A stretch of 64,000 bases of DNA. Origin: Phallusia mammillata (lineage: Eukaryota; Chordata; Ascidiacea; Phlebobranchia; Ascidiidae). The notes under the pieces were generated by a model. That model saw nothing but the letters and a program-made list of their open reading frames with translations, made no database searches and was not told where the DNA came from. The translations under genes and the position numbers were made by a program. The stretch spans positions 13,463 to 77,462 of the forward strand of contig QLIY01000065.1 in the NCBI GenBank assembly GCA_003260075.1. Reading direction: 5' to 3'. Of the stretch, positions 34,301 to 44,186 are shown in pieces (position 1 is the first letter of the stretch; each line of letters begins with the position of its first letter).

Positions 34301-37300
34301 TCTCGCGTATAGGTCGCACCTATATATTTTTTTTTAAATACAGACGAATCCGGTTAATCGCATACCGGTTAATCGCATAATCCGTTTAATTGCATCACAA
34401 TTAAAAATCCCAAACCGTCGCCCATCGTTTGTTAAGAAAATCGTCCGGTTAATCGCATACCGGTTTATCGCATAAACCGGATATTCGCATCGATTTTCAA
34501 CGAAATATGCGATTAACCGAATTGATGATCTCTATGTGAAAGTCGAACAGACCGAGTTTTTGGAATAGAAAACGACGGTATGATAGTAAAATCATCCGGA
34601 GGTAATGTACGCGAAAAAAACGTAGATGCATGTTTGCATTCTACACCAAATAACGCATCTAACGTTGAAAATGAAACGTCTCGACCATAAAATATTTTTG
34701 AAAAGTTATTAGGAGATTAAATCGGCGTTCAGTTTACCGCTGTGCGATAACTAGGAATCGTTATCTCAAAGCTGTGCACATTGTTCCTTTATTGTTGGCT
34801 TATCTAATCGCCAATAGTGATATAACAAGCGTTTAAAAGAGTTCAACACGTTAAAATTACGAAACTGGTGTTCCGGCAAAGACGCTGATTGTAATTTCTT
34901 ACTATGTGCGAACTGCACCAAATTCGAAGTATTAAACTGTAATTAAATTTGAAAAATGTTAAATGTAAAACAAATGGTTAAAAATGTTCTTCTGTTATTG
35001 TTCATGACCCGCAAAACACGTAATGGTTGTAAAAAATGTTAGCTCGCAAGTAATCACACTATGTTGTTTAGATTCACGTAATTGGTAACGTGCCAATGAT
35101 TGACATATTTTATGTCGTCTATTCGTGACCTTGCGCAACTTATCAGGTGGATCACCGATTAAGAAAGGCATTTATTCCTCTAGTATTTGTTGCTGGTTTA
35201 AATTTTTGAAGCAACGATCACACGTTGATCACGTGACAGTCACGCTAATCTTGCAGCTGCAGTTTTGCTGAGTAAGCTAGAAAGTAGCGCCACAATCTGA
35301 GTCGTTAAAGTTTTGCTAAAATCAAATATTCTTTTTGTCAATTGGATAACGGGTTATAATAGAAACTGATGCAGCTCGCCTTAGTGCCCTTGCGCTGTAG
35401 AATGTGCCAAAGTTGTAAGTTTGACTAGGTTTCGGTCGTGTACTTTCGGGTTTGGGCTTGCTCACAAATATGCACCTAGCACTTTGCCGCTTAACGCGTT
35501 GGTTTGAACTAGAAAACGAAATAGGTTAGAAACAACAGGCCATTTTACGTGTATATTAGGCGAGAGGCCTGGCACATTTATAAAGAAAACTACCCAAAAC
35601 AAGACTAAAACGTCATAAACCGTCTTCATAGGGAAGTTCCCAAATTTAAATGTTGGGCCGCTTAGCTACGATGCGATGTAACATATCTTTTCAAATAAAC
35701 CTGACTGCAAGAGAAAGCACAAATCAAGCGAACTGTGGCGTGTGCGCCAGTTAAGAGTGTGTGTGTGCGTTTCTACTGTTTCTTTAACACACTTAGGCGA
35801 TTGCACCATAGCCACGACAGTTAGGAAGCATGACGTCATGTATTGCGCTGAGAGTAGCAATTTTTTCAATTCTCGGCAACAAAAGAGAGAAAATACTGCT
35901 CCGTTGCCATAGTTGAGCGTCACTGCAACTTTGTTTCAGCTGGGGAAGTGAAAATGAGCACTTTTGTTAACGGCGTGTACTGTTTACATAGCAACCGGAT
36001 TATCGCATAATCCGGTTAATCGCATCAAATACCCTTGGCAAATCGATGATGCGATTAACCGGATTCGTCTGTATAAGTAAAAAAGTTGCGACCTATACGC
36101 GAGTATATACGGTATATATATTTCGCCTTACTGGCATCTTCAGTTCCTACAACACCACAGGATAAAACATAATAAAGGGTGAATTTGATCATTTTCAGTA
36201 TAAATCGCTTAAGGCCCCTAACATATAGCAGAGGACTGATTTTAGGATCAGGAAACTTTTGACAACATAACTAGGATTGGTTCGGATATCAATAATTTCC
36301 ACTATGCGGATAACGGATATATACGAATATTTTGAATTTAGCTATCCGGTTAACCAGATAATAACAAGTCTATTACAAAATCATCCAATAGTGGCAGAGA
36401 TTTCGTTTTAGTGTTCATAATTGTACACCATATGTATCAAATTTACGCATTTACTACTTAAGCAGTGTTGTTCTGAAAAAGAACAATACATCAGTTGTTT
36501 CACATATTGCCCAACAGTCAATTTTCTGAGCGAAAATAGGCCCCAAACATTGTTATTAAAGTATATATTTCTTTTTCGAATCTCAGAATTCATCCTTCCG
36601 AGCGAATCACCTTACAATGGATGCATTTTCTATTTTATTAGTGTGACTTTAATTTTCTCGTGAATGCACAACTAAGTAAATATTTGTATTAATTAGCATA
36701 AACACAAAGTCGTCTGTTGCATCTATCACTGCACATTAACTGTGTGTCATATAAAATTATGTTAAAATGCTTATGCAGCACTATTCTTTAGTTATCCAGT
36801 TAACCGACATAAAAATATCTGGATATCGGATAGCCAAAAACTCTTCGGTTAAACGGTTAACCGGTTATCTGTTAACCGGATAATTCATTCCTAAACATAA
36901 CTAGCAATTTTAAAACATAGCAAAATTGTATTAACAGTAAGACATACTTATGTCCGATCATAAAGGGGATTGAGCCATAGAGAGCAGCACGGCTGTCCAA
37001 TTCATATTCAAACACATCCAGATTGTAGAGGCGATATGGCTCGGAGCCAACAGTTGATTTAAGTGCCATTTTGTCAGCGTGCTCCGGGATGCCATACACA
37101 TGAGCAAAGTTGACAAAAGATGTATCCAGGCCAATTGATTCAGGACCTGATACAAAATACATGTTGTATTATTAACTTAAACTCATTATAAAACAGTATT
37201 TAATCTGCTACTATGTTATTTTTCAAAAACTTAACTGCATAATTTTCAATTTTTTTCACACCTTTAGATTGTGTATCTTGTTGCAAATACAAAAAAATCC

Positions 37301-39600
37301 TATTGTGATAAAAACAGCTAAAGACCCAGTTTCAAATCATTGTAAGCTGTAAGGCGCTAAGAGGACCAAAACAGAGTGTGTATTTCTACTGTTATTGATA
37401 TTATTACTATTGTTGTTTATTTCTGTATTTAAGTTGTTTGTTTTACTGAAAATGTAACACAGAAAGAATTTGTTTAACATAGTGTATATGTCATAAGTGT
37501 AATTTCCAAAATATGTCCATACTTTTAAGCAATTTAGAATTACCTCTGGGTTTCGAGTCTGTATGGGTTTTAAATGTTTCCTCCCACATTCCAGGTTGAT
37601 CATCAGGATCACTCTCTTCCTTCTCTTCTTCCTGGGGCTCCTGTTCTTCCTGTTTATCTTCTTCCTCATTTTCACCCTGAAACAGATCATTTCAATTCTT
37701 GAAACTATCAATAACATTTCTTGAATAACATTTATGAAAATATAACATTAAAAGGATCTAGTCTTATAATTGCTGCAGAACAATAACAAATTCGCAGTCC
37801 AGTCCAGATAAAAAATCTCCAAAGTAAATCAATGATTTAACACATTTTACACATTTTTGGAAAAAGTTTTGAAATAAAGAGGGTAAAACAATAGAATAAT
37901 ATGTACCAATAAAACAGATTTTTATTTAATATTGCTTCAATACAAAATTTATTGCTTCAATACAAACTATCAATAAACTGTTACAAAACCATTTTGTTTG
38001 GGGGGTATTTCTTTTACATCTCCATGCACGATAGAAATTATTATTGCATACCTGTTCTGCTTGTTCTTCGTCGGGGTTTTCTGGTTCTTCTGGCTTTGTT
38101 TTTTCTTCATGACTAAAAAATAACATTTAGTCCAAACATGTTTAACCCTATGCCACTTAGATTCATGCACTATCTACACTGTTGAACAAAGGAACAGCAA
38201 AACTTAAAGAAGCCTGCATTAAACTAACATGCATGTACCAAGAAAACAAGGTGCAGTAAATTGTGTGAAACACTGATGATGATGGTTTCTCTGTTGTTAG
38301 ACTGCCACCATTTTTGACATGACTACAAGCATAAAGATTAATCTTTTAATTCATACAAAATAATGTTAGTACAGTGCAAGCTTTTGCTAAAGCTATGAAA
38401 GCATTCTTACTCATCTTCATAAATTACCATTTTATAACAGGGCATACAAACAATTATTCTATTGCCATTCTGAAGTTGATCGAAACCTAAATGACAAAAC
38501 CTGAAAATCACCCAAAACGAGAATAAAATTGGTGGAGCACATCTCAAAACAAAATTGATTAAAAACCAAAAGTGCCAAGTAACATTGCCAATAAAAACAG
38601 TTTTCTATTAATACAAACCCTTCCAGTGGGATATTAAAATTTACCAATGTGCTAGTATCCATGCAGCATTCAAAACATTTGCAAAGTAAGTAAGCAAGCA
38701 TCTATGATTTTCTAGGGGTTTGTTTGCATATTCTTACGGTTTGGGAACAGGCTTCTGTCTCAGATGTTCAATATGCATCAAGTTTCTGGAATTGACACTG
38801 AACACAGGCTCTTTTTCATCATAAATATCTAGTCGAAAGGGGCTACATGAAATCACAGCTTGGATGTTGGTGTTATCACCAAGATGGAAAACAATGGAAC
38901 CATTCTTCAGATTTGGGACTGCAATCATACTGGAATATAAAAAGTTTGTAAATTATTAAGCTTAATCCAATGTCAAACATTCTCAAGTCAAGATAGATAA
39001 CAATAACAATTTTAACCAGCAGAAAAGCTCAATCCAGTATAATCTAGTTTTAAGGCATTCCTTACTTTTGTGCTTTAACATCTTCAATTGTGTTTGGAAC
39101 TTCGTAACGTTCAGCAATAGGTTGTGCCTCATTAATTTTAAGTCGTAGAGTTGAATCCTCCAAAGCGAATAAATCCAAAACAAATGCCTTGTTGTTTTGT
39201 GTGTTCGTTATATCGAGAGCAAAATGACTATTGTCAATTTTCCTTAGAGAGTCAATGTTTGTAACATATGGTGAGATCTCAGGTTTAAAATTCCTTTGCC
39301 TCCTGAGTAACAAAGAAAAATGAAGGTTTTAATCTACCCATTCAAGTTTTTTTGGTTTAATAAAGAAAACATCACACAAATAAACATTTTTGGATTAATA
39401 ATAAAAACATCACACATAATTCCACACCAATGAATATGATAGCCTAAGTTTCATTCTTAATGCACTGTGTCAACAGGAAAATGTTCTTTGAGTAAAAATT
39501 TTTACTTACTGGCAAAATGCACTTTGATCACATCGTTTAAAGTTGCCAGCATCGACTGCTTCAGTTTCATCCATGATCATCAGAAAAACGATTGCCAACA
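28398..39600 (-). CDS. GANAB: Glucosidase II alpha subunit (ER, GH31)
   Basis: About 21 exons, approximate bounds 39590-39509, 39303-39066, 38932-38740, 38111-38052, 37680-37545, 37147-36952, 33854-33720, 33651-33506, 33411-33298, 33239-33106, 33036-32926, 32572-32384, 32306-32210, 32145-32042, 31202-31002, 30060-29881, 29436-29353, 29162-29049, 28980-28868, 28757-28661 and 28507-28398. The N-terminus has a hydrophobic LLAIVFLM signal stretch, then [10 protein letters not shown]. The exact start exon is unresolved. An acidic Glu-rich linker (exons 4-5) precedes [10 protein letters not shown]. Catalytic blocks are [14 protein letters not shown] (nucleophile Asp) and WTGDNTAEW (acid/base). The end is [16 protein letters not shown], as in the family. 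Glucosidase II trims the two inner glucoses of N-glycans in the calnexin cycle. No ER-retention signal is expected, because the beta subunit supplies it. The 3.1 kb intron after exon 6 is filled with transposons. Confidence 0.96.
30304..31168. repeat. Unmerged-allele duplication carrying a GANAB exon
   Basis: 30304-30728 and 30739-31168 are near-identical (TACGCACACAAAGGGTGGC start), joined by ten C at 30729-30738. The exon encoding [10 protein letters not shown] to LLPYW is complete only in the right copy (31202-31002). The left copy is cut at the gap. A single exon is expected in the real gene. Confidence 0.9.
31301..31699. mobile_element. hAT-like MITE with exact 8-base duplication (TAGGGATG ends)
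   Basis: Ends are TAGGGATG and CATCCCTA. Both flanks are ATTCAAAC (31293-31300 and 31700-31707), an exact 8-base duplication. The interior is built from repeated GCTCGG/CCGAGC words, so it can form long hairpins. About 399 bases, no ORF. It lies in a GANAB intron. Confidence 0.9.
31772..31938. mobile_element. Short hAT-like MITE (CAGTGGTGGGATTCA family)
   Basis: Starts CAGTGGTGGGATTCAGCCGG and ends TTGAATCCACCACTG (inverted ends), 167 bases. Flanks CCTTAATA and CCAATATT are only a weak 8-base duplication. Same family as the gapped copy at 8572-8890. It lies in a GANAB intron. Confidence 0.75.
33934..36112. mobile_element. Outer DNA transposon with CCGTATATACTCG ends, split by an inner element
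   Basis: The left end CCGTATATACTCGCCTATAG and right end CTATACGCGAGTATATACGG are inverted repeats, each next to TA (33932-33933 and 36113-36114). The interior repeats the phrase TATAGGTCGCAC. Its own length is about 446 bases (33934-34340 plus 36074-36112). The rest is the inner element. No transposase. Confidence 0.8.
34341..36071. mobile_element. Inner pogo/Tigger-like non-autonomous element, 1.73 kb
   Basis: The two ends match perfectly over 23 bases as inverted repeats (starting CAGACGAATCCGGTTAATCG). TA is duplicated at 34339-34340 and 36072-36073. Multiple sub-terminal copies of CCGGTTAATCGCAT lie inside both ends. Terminal CAG plus TA duplication is the pogo/Tigger (Tc1/mariner) pattern. 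No transposase ORF survives, so it was moved in trans. It sits inside the outer CCGTATATACTCG element and is therefore younger. Confidence 0.85.
36272..36893. mobile_element. hAT-like MITE with exact duplication AACATAAC
   Basis: Ends are TAGGATTGGTTCGGAT and ATAATTCATTCCTA (imperfect inverted). Both flanks are AACATAAC (36264-36271 and 36894-36901). Sub-terminal zones are rich in GGTTAACC and TATCCGG words. 622 bases, no coding content. It is the third element in the same GANAB intron. Confidence 0.88.
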
Positions 39601-40289
39601 ACTGAAAACTAAGTGACACAAATCAGCCAAGCCCCATGAAACAGAATGACATGTAAAAATGTTGCTAAACTTACCCAAGGCAACGTTTGCTTTGCTTAAT
39701 GTAAATTGACATTGTTGGAAAATAGTCCAAAACAAACATACACAAAAATGTATTAACTGTGAACGACAACCATGCAAAAAGAAAATCCACTTTTCAAGAG
39801 GCGATAGTAGTTCAACCCCTATCGAACCATGCAGTTGCGCTTCGTCCTTCAGTTGCGTCGTACTTTAAGCTGTCAAAATAAATCGGTAAAATCACGACTC
39901 CGCAATTTGCTTCAGCGCCGGTACTGGATGACGCGTCGCAATGTGAAATTATTGAACCGTGCCAACTCACTGGACCTTATCCTATGTTTCGTCACTTTAT
40001 TTTTTACATTTTTTGCGACAAAATATTGTATTGTAATGGATTTTATCGACGCTGAAGGTATGACAACCCTTTGTGAGATACGAAAACACAGGACAAATGC
40101 ACATTGCAACAAGAATCGAGGACTAGTTGATTTGGGAGTTGGGTCATAGTCTTTACATACAAACGGTGGCCTATGTAAAGACTATGGTTGGATTTAAAAA
40201 CTCGTTATCGATCCTGACGAGGTTGTGCTCTACTTGTAGTTGGGTTCATTCACGTTGCTAAAGTTGTTATTGTTTACGCAGCGTTCTTG

Positions 40290-40387
40290 TACGATACTCG
40301 CATGAAGCGTGATTTTTTACACTGTCGCTCTACATAGATTGGTAAGCATTGTGTATGACGTCATAATGGCATATTGTAGTCTCATGC
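40290..40387 (+). repeat. 98-base direct repeat, left copy
   Basis: TACGATACTCGCATGAAGCG to GTCTCATGC. It matches 52372-52469 with equal length and four substitutions. It includes TGACGTCA. Flanking sequence differs at the two sites. Confidence 0.85.
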
Positions 40388-40405
40388 ATTATTGTGTATC
40401 TAGGT

Positions 40406-40869
40406 CAGTGGTTCTCAACCTTTTTGCCTTTGCGGACCCCTTTTGGATGACAAGCTAATCGCGGACCCCTTTGAACGTTTTGGTATTTTTTGTCTTTTTT
40501 TTTATTAACAAGCAACCCAAAAAAGGTGCAGAATATACCAACCACGTTTGGTCCAGGACCAAAATTTCAATCACTTTGACTGGGCTGCGACATCGGAACT
40601 CAATAATAAAGAGCCATTACATTGTGTTTGCCACTGAAAATCTACCTCTGTTGCACCACAATGGGGTTAAAATGTCACAATGCATTTTAGTTCGTCGCCT
40701 ATGAAGAACGATTTTAAACAAATTTTATGCTATTTTAAAACGCTGAGACATATTTTTTAAATAGCGCTTTATTAATATCGTTATCTGCAAAATTAGGAAG
40801 TTGTCGCGGACCCCCTGAAAACGCTTTGCGGACCCCTGGGGGTCCGCGGCCCCCGGTTGAGAACCACTG
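40406..40869. mobile_element. hAT (Charlie-like) MITE
   Basis: Starts CAGTGGTTCTCAACCTTTTT and ends GGTTGAGAACCACTG, matching the 14381 element. The interior is rich in GCGGACCCC words. Flanks ATCTAGGT and TTCCAGGT match 6 of 8. About 464 bases, without transposase. Confidence 0.85.
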
Positions 40870-41059
40870 TTCCAGGTGTTTGACAGTCATTTCTGGGATT
40901 GCCCATGTAATATATTTTCTTCCGGTTTCCATAACAGTTGGTAAACTTTGAGTCTACATTTAAAGTGCAGTGTTAATGTCATGCTTTATGTAGAAACCGT
41001 TTCCTATTCGTTTCCGATTCGTTTCCTATCGTTTCTATCGCCCCCCCACCGTCCTCGTC

Positions 41060-41139
<80 letters not shown>

Positions 41140-41142
<3 letters not shown>

Positions 41143-41760
41143 CCCCCCTCGTGTGACGTTCCGCGCTGTAACCGGGGCGCGTTCACGCGACGTTACATGA
41201 ACGTTTCAACTGTTTGTTGAAATCTAGTTTCAACTGGGTGTTGAACACAATCTGCAGTTGAAATCAAGTTTCAACTGCTTCCTGAAAGAAAGATTCAACT
41301 GTTCGTTGAACAGAAGTTTACAGCTGAAATCAAGTTTCAACTGCTTCTTGAACTGAAGTTTCAACTGATCGTTGAACAGAACATTACAGTTGAAATCAAA
41401 TTTCAACTGTTTGTTGAAAGAAGCTTCAACTGTGTATTGAAGACAAGTTTAACCGTTTGTTAAATATTTAAGCGGTCCAGGATGAGCCAACCAAACGTTA
41501 CAACNCTTTAGGAATCGCGTTTCAATCCCCCCTCGTGTGACGTTCCGCGCTGTGGGACGTTACATGAAGTTTCAACTGTGTGTTGAAGACAATTGCAGTT
41601 GAAAATCAAGTTTCAACTGCTTTCTGAAAGAAAGTTTCAACTGTTCGTTGAACAGAAAATTACAGTTGAAATCAAGTTTCAACTGCCTCTTGAAGTAAAG
41701 TTTTAAACCGTTTGTTGAATATTTAAGCCGTCCAAGATGAGCCAATCAAACGTTACAACT
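41140..41760 (+). repeat. Doubled BEL 5' leader with array of short hairpins
   Basis: Two versions of the leader (about 41140-41505 and 41525-41760) join at an N (41506). Each starts AATCCCCCCTCGTGTGACG and runs into the gag start ATGAGCCAA. Between these lie many units of the form CAGTTGAAA-TCAAG-TTTCAACTG, each a 9-bp stem with a 5-base loop, plus variants such as TTCAACTGTTCGTTGAA. Confidence 0.75.
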
Positions 41761-42656
41761 CCTGAAGCGGTCGCTGATTGTCGTCGACGTCTAAGTGAGC
41801 AGTACCTAGTCGCCGAGTGTCTGATGAAGGACCACCGCAACAAGCAGGTGCTCGAGACGGTTTTGGTTGCGCTTGAACATCTTTTTGTCGATGCTGTTGC
41901 TGCATACGGGGCGCATCCCGATCTTGCCGACGAACTAGCAGCAAGCGTGAGGAAAAACAAGGCCGAATTCAATGACCGAGTTTCTCACTGGGTTCGTGAG
42001 GTAAATTCTCCATCTGGCAGTGTTTTACCTGTTAACATAGCTAGTCCAGGTCGAAGCGGTGATAAGAGTCCATCAAGGGACAACGACTCGTTCTGCGGAC
42101 GAAGCAGGCGCTCGAGTTCTTCGACTAACAGTAGAACTAGAGTTAAAGTAACGACACAGCTCGCGCGTCTTGCTATTTAACAGACTGCGCAGAAGCAGGC
42201 CAGACAACAGGAAGAAATGAAAAGGCGACGCGCCGAGGAAGAGCAGCGCCAGAGGGACGACTTGAGATGCTAGAACTGCAGCACCAGCTACAAGCCGCAG
42301 AGGTCGAGGAGAAGGTTTGGGACGAGATGTCAGGAAACACGGAGTACGTGACAGTGAAGGAAGGTTTTGGTGAAACGACCACGCCTCCCCAAGAGAAGAC
42401 TCTCGAGGATCAACGTCGCGTTCTGTTCACGTCACCACCTGTCACGTCGCAGCGAAGCCCTCCGGACCAGCGGTATGTGGTTGACTGTATTGCTCCGCCT
42501 AAATCCCTGTCGCAAAATGCGCCTAAAATTAAATCTCCGTTTGACGAAAGAGATTCTTTCACAGCAACAAACCCAATTGTAAACACTGCTTTAGACTAAA
42601 GGAAAACGGGTACCAACAAGCGAGACAGTTATTGTACGACCACTTTGGCAAGTCAC
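41737..42656 (+). pseudogene. BEL/Pao gag, copy 1 (defective)
   Basis: Begins MSQSNVTTPEAVADCRRRL and continues through a Ser/Arg-rich and a Glu/Gln-rich segment. A TAA at 42178 interrupts the frame, where copy 2 has CAA. A frameshift near 42270 and a ~240-base deletion follow: ACCCAATTGTAAA runs directly into CACTGCTTTAGAC. The remaining CFRLKENGYQQARQLLYDHF belongs to the DUF1759 gag domain. The copy ends at an N (42661) next to unrelated sequence. Confidence 0.8.
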
Positions 42657-42661
42657 ATATN

Positions 42662-43280
42662 AACACTTGGCTTAGTGAACCAGTAGTCTAATTGCTCATT
42701 AACAGATACGTTTGACTCTGTTACTATAGCAATGGCTTACCAATACTGTTGTTAATAACTGCAAAAATAAAATGCCAAAAAAAGTAAAAGATCTGCACTT
42801 AGAGGAGTTCCATCTTGGAAAAGAGAAAGAGCTGATGACAGTGCTGTTACTCCTACATGTAGTGCTGTATCCCCAAGTACTAGTACTAGCCTTAGTACCA
42901 CAAGGGTCCATTTATACTATGTTTCCATGTCGCGTTTGGTCTTAGCCCAAAACTTTTTGTCCATGTTTTGAATTTAGCGCCAAAAATTGGTCGTGTTTCC
43001 ATGTCGCTAACGCAGTCCAGCGTAACGTGTTTCAACGATCTGTTGCCTGGCTGGCGCGGTTCAAGACTAAAACAAAACACTGTAAACTAGCCTTGGAATG
43101 TAATAAAAACTACAAAACTGTGATGCAAATAAACTTCTACATCTAACGCTGACTTGAGTGAATTAGAATAAGTAGATTACAAAAAAATACGAAAATTCGC
43201 TTCTACAGATAAAGTTGATACTGATGTTATTTAAAATGAGCAGGTCTAATACGAAGAAATTAGGTTGATGCAGGGGCGTA
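42662..43280. other. Unassigned segment between the two gag copies
   Basis: About 620 bases after the N at 42661 with no similarity to the retroelement parts. It may be a separate contig placed here. No feature is recognised. Confidence 0.4.
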
Positions 43281-43923
43281 TCCAGAAATTTTTAAAGGGG
43301 TGGAAGCGATGATAAGATTCCGGGGGACAACGACTCCTTTTGCGTACGAAGTAGGCGCTCTAGTTCCTCGACTAACAGTAGAACTAGAGTTAAAGGTACT
43401 ACGCAGCTTGCGCGTCTTGCTATTCAACAGACAGCGCAGAAGCAGGAGCTAGCCAGACAGCACGAAGAATTGAAAAGGCGAAGCGGCGAGGAAGAGATTC
43501 GTCGCGCTGAAGAAGATAAAGAACATATAGCTGAAGAGGAACAGCGCCAGAAGGACGACTTGGAGATGTTAAAACTGCAGCACCAGCTACACTGTTAAAA
43601 AAATTTACTGTGAAAACCACTGGCAGCAGTTTTTACGTGTTTAACACGTAAAATTTACTGCGACTTTCACAGTAAAAACTTACGTGTATTTTCACGTAAA
43701 AACAATAAAAATACGTGAATTTTACAGTAAGAAATACGCGTCCGATCCCAGTAAAAATTACTGCCATAATCACGTTAAAATTTACGTGCTAAACCACTGG
43801 CAGCAGTTTTTACCCAAAATATCCTGGTAAATTTTACTGTAAAACTACCTGTAAAATACTGCACCACAATGACTGTCAAGTACATGTTTATTTTAACGAA
43901 CACCGAGTGATATGCAGTGAAAA

Positions 43924-44104
43924 TCAAGCAGCACTATTCTGAGCAGACTGGATTAGCCTGCCAAGGGCCAGCACTTTTGGGTGCGTTCCACCTACACACC
44001 TTCGTTTCCCCTTAGTTCCTGATCCATTGATTTCAGCAAAGTACCTGCACAAAAGATAACGTTTTTTTTTCAAGAACCAGACACTTATAAAGTTCAGTTT
44101 TACC

Positions 44105-44186
<82 letters not shown>

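Larger units (their letters stand above)
39601..41139. other. GANAB upstream region and left border of the retroelement cluster
   Basis: Contains the unresolved GANAB first exon and promoter (39.6-39.85 kb), a short plus-strand ORF at 39829-40149 without a family, a 98-base sequence repeated at 52372-52469, a hAT MITE, and a 79-C gap run at 41061-41139. Confidence 0.5.

Noticed and set aside
41140..41760. CRISPR array
   Set aside because: The repeated units are self-complementary hairpin words of variable spacing in a eukaryotic retroelement leader, with no constant repeat plus unique spacers.
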